Assembly (NCBI GenBank): GCA_903898675.1
Contig: CAIUGM010000004.1
Span: 16,450-80,449 of the forward strand
Source of the DNA: an uncultured Verrucomicrobiota bacterium
Lineage (GTDB): Bacteria > Verrucomicrobiota > Verrucomicrobiia > Opitutales > Opitutaceae
Direction of reading: 5' to 3'
DNA: 64,000 bases
Below the pieces are notes generated by a model, which saw only the letters and a program-made list of their open reading frames with translations, ran no database searches and was not told where the DNA came from. Shown here in pieces: positions 8,511 to 17,212 of the stretch (its first letter is position 1; the number at the start of each line of letters is the position of its first letter). The position numbers and the translations under genes were made by a program.

Positions 8511-9634
8511 AGCGCCTTTTCGTAGAGCCGCAGGGTTTGCGCGCGCCAGCCCCCGATCCGCTCGATCAGCGCGATGGTCTCGTGATTGTCCTCCAGGATC
8601 CACGAGAACTCCATCTGCCGCAGGTGGGGCGCCCGGATTAGCAGCTGATGATAGCGCCGGATGAAAAGGATCGGCAGCCCCATGCGCCGCGATTCCTTGC
8701 GCACGCCCAGCAGGAAGAGCCGCAGGCCGGTCACGCGCTTGCGCTGCGTGAGCAGCGCCCACCAGCCCAGGGGCCACAACCGGCCGCCGATGCGCTGGAT
8801 GATCTCGTTCATGTTGGGAATCGCCACCATCATGCCGAGGGGTTCCCCGTCGCGTTCCGCGAACAGGATGAGCTCGGGATCGATGAACAGCCGGTAAGCC
8901 GAGGCATACTTCAGGAATTCCGCCTGCGTGATCGGCTGTGCGCCCCAGTTGTCCCGCCAGGCCTCGGCAAAGATCCGCGCCATCCGGCCCGCCTCGGCGG
9001 GCAGGTCGCGCATGTTAAGCGGGCGCACCGTCACCCCCTGGGCCGCCCGGTCCGCCACGGCACACATGCGGTCGAACGGCTCGGACTTGAAATCGGCGGC
9101 GCCGAGCCGGAAGACGAACAGGTCCTTCGCCTTGCCGTAGGCCGCCGCCTCCAGCAGGCCCCGGTAGTACGGCGGCGTGTAGCCCATGCCCGCCATCGGG
9201 GCATGCTCAAAGCCGTCGAGCAAAATGCCGGCCTCGTCCTGCACGCTGAAATTGGCCGGACCCCGCGCCACCTTGAGGCCCTGGTCCCGCAGCCAGACCT
9301 CCGCCGCACCCAGGAGCGCGGCGGCCGTGGCCGGATCGTTCTCGCATTCAAAGAAACCAAAAAAGCCCGCGCCGTCCGCGTGCGCGGCGAGATGACGCCG
9401 GTTGTGCAGGGCGGCGATCCGCCCCACCGGCTCGGCCCCGCGGTAGGCGAGGAAGAACTCGCCGGTGGAGTGCTGGAAAAAATCGCCCTTCGCCGGATCC
9501 AGTTGCGGCCGCACGTCCTCCAGGAGCGGCGGCACCCAGGCCGGCAGCCCGCGGTAGAACCGCGCCGGCAGCCGCAAAAAAACCTCCCGCGCCGACCGGT
9601 CCCGCACCGGCACAATCCGCACCGGCCCGCTCAT
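8507..9634 (-). CDS. GNAT-superfamily acyltransferase, candidate bacterial ceramide synthase
   Basis: This 375-residue protein has an acyltransferase fold of the YghO-like GNAT group. Recognisable blocks are WVPPLLEDVRPQLDP near the N-terminus, PVGRIAALHNRRH, FGFFECENDP, VARGPANFS and PPYYRGLLEAA. A second GNAT-like half covers about 200-370. From recall, the ceramide synthase characterised in Caulobacter belongs to the GNAT superfamily rather than to the eukaryotic Lag1 family, and this gene lies between a serine palmitoyltransferase gene and an Aur1-like gene. I therefore infer N-acylation of a sphingoid base. Both ends use 4-bp ATGA overlaps: its start with the megasynthase stop and its stop with the PAP2 start. 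An uncharacterised GNAT role remains possible. Confidence 0.72.
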   Translation of the reverse strand: MSGPVRIVPVRDRSAREVFLRLPARFYRGLPAWVPPLLEDVRPQLDPAKGDFFQHSTGEFFLAYRGAEPVGRIAALHNRRHLAAHADGAGFFGFFECENDPATAAALLGAAEVWLRDQGLKVARGPANFSVQDEAGILLDGFEHAPMAGMGYTPPYYRGLLEAAAYGKAKDLFVFRLGAADFKSEPFDRMCAVADRAAQGVTVRPLNMRDLPAEAGRMARIFAEAWRDNWGAQPITQAEFLKYASAYRLFIDPELILFAERDGEPLGMMVAIPNMNEIIQRIGGRLWPLGWWALLTQRKRVTGLRLFLLGVRKESRRMGLPILFIRRYHQLLIRAPHLRQMEFSWILEDNHETIALIERIGGWRAQTLRLYEKAL

Positions 9635-12600
9635 ACGCGCGCCTCCCGCCCCTGGGCCATGATCTCGGCCAGGGCGTCGGCCGTCGCCCGCAATTGCCCC
9701 TCGGTGTGTTCCGCCGTGACGAAGAAACGCAGGCGGGCCTTCCCCTCCTCCACCGCGGGATGGAAGATCGGTTGCACGTTGATGCCGCGCCGGCCGAGGG
9801 CCTGGCTCACATGCAGGGCCAGATCGGACGAACCCGTCACGCAGGGCACCACGGCAGAGTGCCGGCTCAAGCCGGTGTCGAGGCCGCGCGCCCGGCACAG
9901 CTCGCGAAAATAATCGCTGCGTGCCTGCAGGCGTTGCGGCAGCTCCGGGTGGGCCGCGAGGAGCCTGAGCGCGGCCAGGGCCGCGGCCGCATTGGCCGGC
10001 GGCAGGCCCACGCTGTAAATGAAACCGGGCAGCGTGTAGCGCAGGTAATCGATCAGCGCCCCCTCGCCCGCCACGTAGCCGCCGCAACTCGCCAGGGTTT
10101 TCGAGAGCGTCCCCATCCACAGGTCCACGGCCGCGCGCGGCGTGCGAAAATGCTCCCCGGCTCCGCGCCCGGCCGCCCCGAGCACCCCCAGCGAGTGCGC
10201 CTCGTCGACGAGGAGCATCGCGTCATGCCGCTCCTTCAGCGCAATCAACTCGTCCAAGGGCGCGAGGTCGCCGTCCATGCTGTAGACGCCCTCGATGGCG
10301 ATCAGCACCCGGCGCGCCTTCCATCGCTCGGCTTCGAGCAGCCGGGCGAGCGCCGCGACATCGTTGTGCGGAAAGGACAACCGGCGCGCCCCCGAAAGAC
10401 GCGCCCCGCTCACGATGCAGTCATGCGCGAGGCTGTCGTGGATGACGAGGTCCTCCGGCCCGAACAGGTGACCGATCAGGGTGACGTTGGTCGCGTGCCC
10501 GCTGACCAGGGTGAGGGCGTCGTCACAGCCGAGGAAATCCGCGAGCGCGCGTTCCAACTCGCCGTGCAACGGCCGCTCGCCCGACGCCACCCGGCTCGCC
10601 GAGGCCGAGGTGCCGTAGGACTGCACCGCGTCCGCCGCCGCCCGGTTGACCGCCGGATGACCCGCGAGACCGAGGTAATTGTAGGAGGAGAAATTGATAA
10701 ACTCCCGGCCCGCCATCCGTGTGGTCGCGCCCGCCACACCCTCATGCTGCTGAAAATACGGCATCGTGAAACCCGCCGCCGTCAGGGCGGCCTTGCGGGC
10801 GGCGAGCTCCTTCACTTCGGGCCAGGCCGCCGCGCCCGGCCGGGCCTCGGCCACGGCGCCCAGCACCCGCGCCGCCACGCCCCGCCATTGCGCCACGAGC
10901 GCGCCTTGCGCATCGCGCAGGTCGAAATCCCCCCGCAACCGGTCCGCCGTGGTTTCGCTGAGACGGCCCGTGCAGGACAAATCCCCCGCCGTCGGCCACG
11001 GTGCCAACTGACGGAATTCGGCAAAACCCGTCGCAATCGCCGACTCGCCGCGCGTTACCGCCAGCCAGTAAAGCGCCAGTTGCAGCATCCCGTCGATCAG
11101 CACCACGGGATCAGCCCGGCCCGCAATCCGCCCGCTCACCTGGGTCGCGCCCACGTCGGGAACCTCCGCCAGCGCCTGCAGCGAGGGTCCGTGAAAACCA
11201 AATTCGTCGTAGAATTGCCCGAGCGTGAGCCGGCCGCGCACCAGCGGTTCCCCGGCGAGGATCGCCAAAGGCCCGGTGGCGGCTTCCACCGCCCCGCTGG
11301 CGAGCACGGCTCCCCCGGTGCGCAAAACAAATCCGCCCGCGGCGTCGTCCACGCGCTCCACGGTGACGCCAACGGCCGGCACTTCACCCGGCGCCAACAC
11401 CTGGCCGCGCACCAGACGCACCGGCACGGGCCGTTCCATCAGCGCCACGGTGACCAGCGCCGCGAGCGGCAGCAGGGCGCGCCCACCGGGGCGGTGTTCC
11501 GGCAGCCAGGCATGCGTGGGGGCCGCAAACGTATGGCTGACCACGGGGGCCGGGGCGGGGGGCGCGGCCTGCTCCAGGAACGCCGCAAGTTCCCGCACGG
11601 TCAGGGCGGGGGTAAAAAGCGAACGGGGCGGAGTGAGGCCAGGCAATTTGTGGCCGAGCACGGTGATCAGCTCCAGGGTGGTCAGTGAATCGAAGCCCAG
11701 GTCAGCGAAAAATCGCTGGCCGGGTCGCACTTCCGTGGCCTCTCGCGCCGTAACTTCCGCGATGGCCGCGATCAGGAAATCCATGCGGCGCGACGAACCC
11801 GGAGCGGCGACCGCCGGTGGCAGCCCGGGCCGCGGCGCCGCGGGAACCGCCCGCCGCGTCAGGCTCTCGTCGATCAGCCAGAAGGGCCGGGTCACCAGCG
11901 GCGAAGGCGGCAGCGTGACGAGCCGGCCCCCGGTCGTCCCGCCGCCCGCCGGCACCGGGGGGATTTCGCCCCGACCCAAGGCTTCGCGGGCGACGGCGAG
12001 GCGCGTGAGCAAGTCTGCGGTGGAAGCCCCCAGCACGACCACTTGCACCGGCTCGCGCCGCCGTTGCGCGAGCGTGAAAGCCACGTCCTCAACCGGGGCC
12101 GGGGTCGCCCGCAGGGCCGCGACCAGTTCCCCGCAATAGGCCGCGAGCAATTCGACGTTCGGCGCCGAGAGTTCGCAACGCCAGGGGCCGGCGGACGGCG
12201 CCGCGGGGCGCCCGGCCGCCGGGGGCGCCTCTTCCAGGACCACATGCACATTGGTGCCGCCAAAACCAAAGGCGCTGACGCCCGCGCGCCGCAACGTTCC
12301 CGCCGGACTCGTCCACGCTTCGGCTTGGGTCGGCACGCGCAACCAGGCCGCGGCACCGGCAAACTCCGCGCGCAGCCCGCCGGCCAGCGGCTGCGGCGGA
12401 ATGACGCCGTCGCGCACGGCCAGCACCGCCTTGAGGAGCGAGGCCATGCCCGCCGACGCGAGCCCGTGGCCGATGTTGGCCTTGATGGAGGTGACGGGCA
12501 CCGGCTCACGCACATGCGGGCCGAAGACCTTCGTCAGCGCCTCAAGCTCGATGCGGTCGCCGGCCTGCGTCGCGGTGGCATGCGCCTCAAGCAGGCCGAC

Positions 12601-13587
12601 CGTGCCGGGGTCGAACCCGGCCGCCTGCCAGGCCTGCGCGATCGCCGCACCCTGCCCGGCGGCCTGCGGCGTCAACGGACCCGCCCCGCCGCCGTCGTTG
12701 TTCATCGCGATGCCGCGGATCACCGCGACGATGCGATCACCGTCGCGCTGCGCGTCGGCCAGCCGCTTGAGCACGACCGCGCCGACGCCCTCGCCGAGGA
12801 CAAAGCCGTCCGCCTCCGCCTGGAACGGCCGGCATGAGTCGGTGAAAGACAGCGCGCCGATCCGGCTGAAACACACCATCATGATCGGATCAAGCTGCAC
12901 ATAGACGCCGCCCACGAGCGCCGCGTCCACGGTGCCGGCGCGCAGGTGCAGGACGGCCTCGTGCAGGGCCGCCAGCGCGGAGCTGCAAGCGGTGTCGAGC
13001 GCGAAGGCCGGCCCCGTGAAATCGAAGGCCTGGCTCACGTTGGCCGCGATCATGTTGAGCTGCTGGCCGACGATCGAATAGGCCTGGATAGGCGCGAGGG
13101 CCGCCGTGAGCTCCGCAAGCTGCGCCGCAGTCAGCGGGGGCGCGATCCCGCTGCGACCCTGGGCGTCCAGGGGGATGTTCACCGCCCCCGCCACCAGCGT
13201 GCGGTGGTCCGAACTGCTCGCGCCCACATATACGCCGACGCGCCCGCCGGCGAGGCGGCGGCTCGCGTAGCCCGCGTCCTCCAGCGCCTGCCGGGAGATT
13301 TCCAGCATCAGCCGCTGCTGCGGATCCATGACCTTCGCGCGCTTGGGGGATAAGCCGAAGAACTCCGGGGCAAACCGGTCGATGTCATCCATGAACGCCG
13401 CGGCTTGCGCCGGCGTGCGGTTGGCCAGGCGCAGGTTTGGACTGTAAACCAGCGAGTGATCCCAACGCCGGCCGGGCACCGGCCCCGCCTGCACCGCCCC
13501 GGCCAGGATCATTCGCTGAAAAGCCGGGGCGTCGGCCGCGCCGGGAAAACGGGCTCCCACGCCGAGAATTGCCACCGGTTCATGCAT
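9631..13587 (-). CDS. KS-ACP-DH-serine palmitoyltransferase megasynthase
   Basis: This is a 1318-residue multidomain enzyme. Domain 1 (about 1-450) is a type I ketosynthase with C201 in DTACSS, a His in EAHATAT (usually EAHGTGT) and another in NIGHG. A short linker follows with no acyltransferase domain. The ACP (about 590-670) carries the phosphopantetheine serine S633 in GFDSL. A dehydratase-type double hotdog (about 685-915) keeps H698 in an H-x3-G-x4-P motif and D832 in a D-x3-Q motif. The C-terminal 390 residues are an alpha-oxoamine synthase with LVDEAHS and PLP-lysine K1163 in LSKTLA. It probably builds an acyl chain on its ACP and condenses it with an amino acid, most likely serine, to give a 3-keto long-chain base. 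The start at MHEPVAILG opens directly with the KS core; 18 upstream residues in frame look non-coding. The missing AT and KR would have to act in trans. Confidence 0.9.
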   Translation of the reverse strand: MHEPVAILGVGARFPGAADAPAFQRMILAGAVQAGPVPGRRWDHSLVYSPNLRLANRTPAQAAAFMDDIDRFAPEFFGLSPKRAKVMDPQQRLMLEISRQALEDAGYASRRLAGGRVGVYVGASSSDHRTLVAGAVNIPLDAQGRSGIAPPLTAAQLAELTAALAPIQAYSIVGQQLNMIAANVSQAFDFTGPAFALDTACSSALAALHEAVLHLRAGTVDAALVGGVYVQLDPIMMVCFSRIGALSFTDSCRPFQAEADGFVLGEGVGAVVLKRLADAQRDGDRIVAVIRGIAMNNDGGGAGPLTPQAAGQGAAIAQAWQAAGFDPGTVGLLEAHATATQAGDRIELEALTKVFGPHVREPVPVTSIKANIGHGLASAGMASLLKAVLAVRDGVIPPQPLAGGLRAEFAGAAAWLRVPTQAEAWTSPAGTLRRAGVSAFGFGGTNVHVVLEEAPPAAGRPAAPSAGPWRCELSAPNVELLAAYCGELVAALRATPAPVEDVAFTLAQRRREPVQVVVLGASTADLLTRLAVAREALGRGEIPPVPAGGGTTGGRLVTLPPSPLVTRPFWLIDESLTRRAVPAAPRPGLPPAVAAPGSSRRMDFLIAAIAEVTAREATEVRPGQRFFADLGFDSLTTLELITVLGHKLPGLTPPRSLFTPALTVRELAAFLEQAAPPAPAPVVSHTFAAPTHAWLPEHRPGGRALLPLAALVTVALMERPVPVRLVRGQVLAPGEVPAVGVTVERVDDAAGGFVLRTGGAVLASGAVEAATGPLAILAGEPLVRGRLTLGQFYDEFGFHGPSLQALAEVPDVGATQVSGRIAGRADPVVLIDGMLQLALYWLAVTRGESAIATGFAEFRQLAPWPTAGDLSCTGRLSETTADRLRGDFDLRDAQGALVAQWRGVAARVLGAVAEARPGAAAWPEVKELAARKAALTAAGFTMPYFQQHEGVAGATTRMAGREFINFSSYNYLGLAGHPAVNRAAADAVQSYGTSASASRVASGERPLHGELERALADFLGCDDALTLVSGHATNVTLIGHLFGPEDLVIHDSLAHDCIVSGARLSGARRLSFPHNDVAALARLLEAERWKARRVLIAIEGVYSMDGDLAPLDELIALKERHDAMLLVDEAHSLGVLGAAGRGAGEHFRTPRAAVDLWMGTLSKTLASCGGYVAGEGALIDYLRYTLPGFIYSVGLPPANAAAALAALRLLAAHPELPQRLQARSDYFRELCRARGLDTGLSRHSAVVPCVTGSSDLALHVSQALGRRGINVQPIFHPAVEEGKARLRFFVTAEHTEGQLRATADALAEIMAQGREARV

Positions 13588-13725
13588 GAATATTGAAACT
13601 AATAACCGGGGCGAAGGCCCACCACGGCAAGCGATTTCCAACAGCCGCGGGGAACACCGCCAGTTGACGCGGCGCCTTTCTTTGTGCCACGCTCGCCCGC
13701 ACGGACGCTCCGCCGCGTTTCCCCG
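13588..13725. promoter_or_regulatory. divergent promoter region of the sphingolipid genes
   Basis: These 138 bases separate the megasynthase operon (minus) from the reductase operon (plus), so both promoters must lie here. On the plus strand a TTGACG box occurs at 13664-13669, but no good -10 box lies at the usual distance. Nothing else, such as a clear palindrome, is visible. The sharing of a short divergent region suggests the two operons are co-regulated. Confidence 0.4.
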
Positions 13726-14556
13726 ATGACTTTACAAGATCAACACGTGCTCATTACCGGCGGATCCAGCGGCATCGGCTTGGAATTGGGCCGGCAAGCC
13801 GCGGCCGCCGGGGCCCGGGTGAGCCTCGTCGCCCGTGATTCGGCCAAGCTCGCCGCGGCGCGCGCCGCCATCCACGCGGCTCAGCCCGCGGCCGCCGACG
13901 TGGTGATCGTGTCCGCTGATGTCGCGATCGAGGCGGAAATTCTGGCCGCGCTGCAGGCGGCGGAGCGGGTGCACGGCCCGGTGGACGTCCTCATCACCTC
14001 GGCCGGCATCGCCCGCCCGGGTTATTTCGAGGAAGTTCCCGTGGCCGTCTTCGAGCGCACAATGGCGGTGAACTATTTTGGGACCCTGTATCCCCTCAAG
14101 GCCGTCGTGCCGGGCATGCGCCGGCGCGGCCGCGGTGCCGTGGTGCTCATTTCCTCCGGGGCCGGCCTGGTCGGGCTCTTCGGCTACACGCCCTACGCCC
14201 CGAGCAAGTTCGCCCTCCGCGGCCTCGCCGAGGCCCTGCGCGGCGAGCTGAAGTCAACCGGCGTGAGCGTGACGATTGTCTATCCGCCGGACACCGACAC
14301 TCCGCAGCTCGTCGAGGAGAATCTTACCAAGCCGGTGGAGACCAAGGCCCTCACCGCGGGCGGCGGCCTCTGGACCGCCGAGGCGGTGGCCCGGGTGACG
14401 CTCGCCGGCGTGCAGCGCGGCCGATTTGCCATTACTCCGGGGTTCCAGCTCACCGCCCTCGCCTGGCTGCACAGTGTGATCGCGCCGGTGCTCAACTGGA
14501 GTTTCGACCGCATCGCCCGCAAGGCGCGGCGCGGCGCGGCGACCGGATCCCCATGA
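13726..14556 (+). CDS. 3-ketodihydrosphingosine reductase (KDSR-like short-chain dehydrogenase)
   Basis: This NADPH-dependent short-chain dehydrogenase would reduce 3-keto-sphinganine to sphinganine. It has TGGSSGIG at 11-18 for the cofactor, and the catalytic set S144, Y157 and K161 (YAPSK). The block YPPDTDTP (186-193) followed by EEN-x-TKP-x-ET is diagnostic for the human/yeast KDSR branch. A hydrophobic C-terminal helix (about 240-262) probably anchors it to the membrane, as in KDSR. The ATG at 13726 puts the Rossmann strand at residue 7; the earlier frame start at 13684 adds 14 unlike residues. It is coupled to the downstream phosphatidyltransferase by an ATGA overlap, and is divergent from the megasynthase that would make its substrate. 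Confidence 0.88.
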   Translation: MTLQDQHVLITGGSSGIGLELGRQAAAAGARVSLVARDSAKLAAARAAIHAAQPAAADVVIVSADVAIEAEILAALQAAERVHGPVDVLITSAGIARPGYFEEVPVAVFERTMAVNYFGTLYPLKAVVPGMRRRGRGAVVLISSGAGLVGLFGYTPYAPSKFALRGLAEALRGELKSTGVSVTIVYPPDTDTPQLVEENLTKPVETKALTAGGGLWTAEAVARVTLAGVQRGRFAITPGFQLTALAWLHSVIAPVLNWSFDRIARKARRGAATGSP

Positions 14557-15281
14557 GCGCTTTCGATGCGTGGGCCGGGCTGGCCCTGCCGGTCGTCTGC
14601 GCCCTGCTGGTGATGGTGGCGGCGCTCTCGGCTCCGCACGAACGCCACGCCCGCGTCACCCGCGAGGGCGGCACGGCGTTTCTGGGCGAAAATATCATGC
14701 ACCGGGGCTACGCCTGGGTGGACCGGCTGGCGCGCCTCGCCCTGCGCCTCGGGCTGGGACCGAATACCGTCTCCTGGCTTTCCCTTCTCCTGGGACTGGC
14801 GGCGGGGTTCGGACTCGCGGGCGGACACTTCGGCCTGGCCGCCTGGCTGCTGGCCCTGAGCGGCCTGGGCGACGGCATGGACGGGGCGATGGCCCGGCGG
14901 CAGGGCGGCGGCTCCCGCGGGGGTGCCGTCCTCGACTCGGCGCTCGACCGCTACGTGGAATTTTTCTGCTTCGCCGGCCTGGTCTGGTTTTTTCGTGGAA
15001 CGGCCGCGCTGCAACTGCTCACGCTGGCCGCGCTCCTCGGCAGTTTCATGATCACCTACTCGACGGCGAAGGCCGAGGCCCTGCAGGTCACCCCGCCCCG
15101 CGGCTGGATGAAGCGCGCCGAGCGGATCGTCTGGCTCGTCGCGGGCACCGCCCTCGCGGCGGCCCTGCCGCTGGGCGGATATCCGGGTCACCTCGTGCTC
15201 GTCGGGGTGCTGGCCGTGATCGCCCTCTTCGCCAACCTGTCGGCCATCCTGCGGCTGCACGCGCTGAGCCGGGCGGCGTGA
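14553..15281 (+). CDS. CDP-alcohol phosphatidyltransferase, candidate phosphatidylinositol(-phosphate) synthase
   Basis: This is an integral-membrane enzyme of 242 residues that transfers a phosphatidyl group from CDP-diacylglycerol to an alcohol. The family signature D-x2-DG-x2-AR-x8-G-x3-D-x3-D is perfect: D107, D110, G111, A114, R115, G124, D128 and D132. Around it are about six membrane helices. The signature does not tell inositol from glycerol, serine or other acceptors. The inositol-3-phosphate synthase gene immediately downstream (convergent) and the Aur1-like gene argue for inositol phosphate as acceptor, giving PI-phosphate and then, after dephosphorylation, PI. No dedicated PIP phosphatase gene is visible in the window. 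The start overlaps the reductase stop (ATGA). Confidence 0.83.
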   Translation: MSAFDAWAGLALPVVCALLVMVAALSAPHERHARVTREGGTAFLGENIMHRGYAWVDRLARLALRLGLGPNTVSWLSLLLGLAAGFGLAGGHFGLAAWLLALSGLGDGMDGAMARRQGGGSRGGAVLDSALDRYVEFFCFAGLVWFFRGTAALQLLTLAALLGSFMITYSTAKAEALQVTPPRGWMKRAERIVWLVAGTALAAALPLGGYPGHLVLVGVLAVIALFANLSAILRLHALSRAA

Positions 15282-15301
15282 TTGACCCGGAGCCCGCCCG
15301 C

Positions 15302-15931
15302 ATGTCGCTCGTCCACACCTGGGATTATTGCCGCCGCCAGGGCCGCGTGCTGGTGCGTCACCTGCGCTACGCCGACGCCGCCTGGAGCGAGTCCGGCCGG
15401 CGCGCGCGCGCCGAGGCGCTGGCCACGCTGTTCCGCACGGTCAACGCCTGGCTGCGCGAGAGCGGCGCCGAGCATTGGATCTGCTACGGCACCCTCCTCG
15501 GCTGGTGGCGGGAAAAACAAATCCTGCCGCATGACCGGGACGTGGATTTTGCCGCGCCTGGCCCTGCCTTTGCCCAGTTGAAGGCCGCCGCCGGGCGGCT
15601 GCCCCGGGGCTTTGTGCTGCACGACACCTCGCACCGGCACGGCGGCCCCAAGCTCTATGTCAGTTTCCGGGGCTGGGAAGCGGACATCTACTTTCTGGCG
15701 GAACACGAGGGTAAGCTCAGCACAATCCTACGCAGCCCCAATCCCGGCGACACCGCCCCGTTTCCCCGCGAGTGGTTTTACCCGGCGCGCACGGTGGATT
15801 TCCTCGGCGAACCAACGCAGGTGCCGGCCGAGCCGGAATCGTACCTGAAGCACACCTACGGCTACACGGGACCGGACGCGGAGCTGGACCCGGTCACGCG
15901 TTATTTCCGCCCGGTCAGGCGCCGCGAATGA
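15302..15931 (+). CDS. LicD-like phosphotransferase/nucleotidyltransferase-fold protein
   Basis: This 209-residue protein has the LicD signature: [20 protein letters not shown] (61-80) followed by VDF, with D78, D80 and D82 as likely metal ligands. LicD proteins attach phosphocholine or related phospho-groups to surface glycans and lipids. The ATG at 15302 has a GGAG 9 bases upstream. A GTG at 15278 that overlaps the previous stop (GTGA) is an alternative and would add eight residues. The gene closes the reductase operon and overlaps the convergent inositol-phosphate synthase gene by 17 bases. In this setting it may decorate the inositol lipid headgroup, but the group transferred is unknown. 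Confidence 0.75.
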   Translation: MSLVHTWDYCRRQGRVLVRHLRYADAAWSESGRRARAEALATLFRTVNAWLRESGAEHWICYGTLLGWWREKQILPHDRDVDFAAPGPAFAQLKAAAGRLPRGFVLHDTSHRHGGPKLYVSFRGWEADIYFLAEHEGKLSTILRSPNPGDTAPFPREWFYPARTVDFLGEPTQVPAEPESYLKHTYGYTGPDAELDPVTRYFRPVRRRE

Positions 15932-17024
15932 AAGCCCCCATGCGTTCCCGCGCCTCGTGGTCGGGGTACTGGACCGGCGGCGACTTCATCAAATAACTCG
16001 AGGGACCGTCAAGCTGGCCGGCCAGCCCGCGGTCCAGTGCGAGCTTGATGCAGCGGACCGCATCGATCACCACCCCGGCTGAGTTGGGCGAGTCCCAGAC
16101 CTCGAGCTTCACCTCGCACTTCAGGGGCACGTTGCCGAAGGTCGTTCCCTCCATGTAAATGTGGCACCACTTGCGGTCCTGCAGCCAGGGCACGTAATCG
16201 CTCGGGCCCACGTGCACGTTCTCGGCCGGCAGCGGCGCGCCGAGCTGGCTGGTCACGGCGTTGGTCTTGGAGATTTTCTTGGATTCAAGCCGCTCGCGCT
16301 CGAGCATGTTGAGGAAGTCGGTGTTGCCGCCGAAATTGAGCTGGTAGGTCTTGTCGAGGCGCACGCCGCGCTCGTGAAACAGGTTCACCAGCGCCCGGTG
16401 CGTGATGGTGGCGCCGACCTGGGACTTGATGTCATCGCCGATGATCGGGAGCCCGCGGTCCTTGAAGCGCTGCTGCCACTGCGGCTGGGAGGCAATGAAC
16501 ACCGGGATGCAATTGACCAGGCCGCAGCCGGCCGCCAGCACCTGCTCGACATACCACCGGCTCGCTTGCTCCGAACCCACCGGCAGGTAATTCACCACGA
16601 CGTCCGTGCCGGTCTCCCGGAGAATGCGCGCCACGTCGACGGCCGGACCGGAGTCCTCAGTGATCCGCTCGCGCAGGTATTTGCCGAGCCCGTCGAGCGT
16701 GGGGCCGCGCTGCACGGTGACGCCGGTGGCGGGGACCGTTGCAAACTGGATCGTGTTGTTCGGGGCGGCGACAATGGCCTCGGCCAGGTCCTTGCCGACC
16801 TTGTTCGCGTCTACGTCAAAGGCCGCGCTGAACTCGACGTCGCCGACATGGTAGCCGCCCAGGTTGACGTGCATGAGTCCGGGCACCGCCTCCCCCTCGG
16901 GAGCCGCGCGGTAAAAGTGGACGCCCTGCACCAGGGCAGAGGCGCAATTGCCCACGCCGATCAGGGCGACCCGGATTTTGCGCCGTCCGGAGGGGGACGG
17001 CACAGGTGAGGAAACAGAAGCCAT
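15915..17024 (-). CDS. ino1: inositol-3-phosphate synthase
   Basis: This is an NAD-dependent enzyme that converts glucose-6-phosphate to 1L-myo-inositol 3-phosphate, the committed step for inositol lipids. It is the short actinobacterial/archaeal type (369 residues). The N-terminal Rossmann motif is [16 protein letters not shown]. Later come the family blocks [27 protein letters not shown] and [12 protein letters not shown], and the C-terminal [19 protein letters not shown] chose the ATG at 17024, which leaves 16 residues before the first strand. An upstream start at 17075 is also in frame. Neither has a convincing Shine-Dalgarno sequence. The gene is downstream of, and codirectional with, the GH3 gene, but 188 bases separate them. 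Function points to the lipid genes on its other side. Confidence 0.93.
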   Translation of the reverse strand: MASVSSPVPSPSGRRKIRVALIGVGNCASALVQGVHFYRAAPEGEAVPGLMHVNLGGYHVGDVEFSAAFDVDANKVGKDLAEAIVAAPNNTIQFATVPATGVTVQRGPTLDGLGKYLRERITEDSGPAVDVARILRETGTDVVVNYLPVGSEQASRWYVEQVLAAGCGLVNCIPVFIASQPQWQQRFKDRGLPIIGDDIKSQVGATITHRALVNLFHERGVRLDKTYQLNFGGNTDFLNMLERERLESKKISKTNAVTSQLGAPLPAENVHVGPSDYVPWLQDRKWCHIYMEGTTFGNVPLKCEVKLEVWDSPNSAGVVIDAVRCIKLALDRGLAGQLDGPSSYLMKSPPVQYPDHEARERMGAFIRGA

Positions 17025-17212
17025 GGGTGAAGGGGGAAAGATCCCGGTGAGCGTGCTGGCCACCCGCTCGCCCATCAAGCGCCTAATGGTCCATTATGTA
17101 GCGCTCCCTCACAACCTGTGCGGCGAGTTCGTCGCCCCGTCCGTGGGTGGCGGCTTCGGGCCGACCCAACGCGGATCTCTCAATCTAGAACTTACGCCTG
17201 TCGGCCCAAGGC

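Noticed and set aside
14570..15301. N-terminal extension of the LicD-like frame
   Set aside because: It runs out of frame across the phosphatidyltransferase gene. The ATG at 15302 has a GGAG site, and the LicD motif follows at the normal distance.
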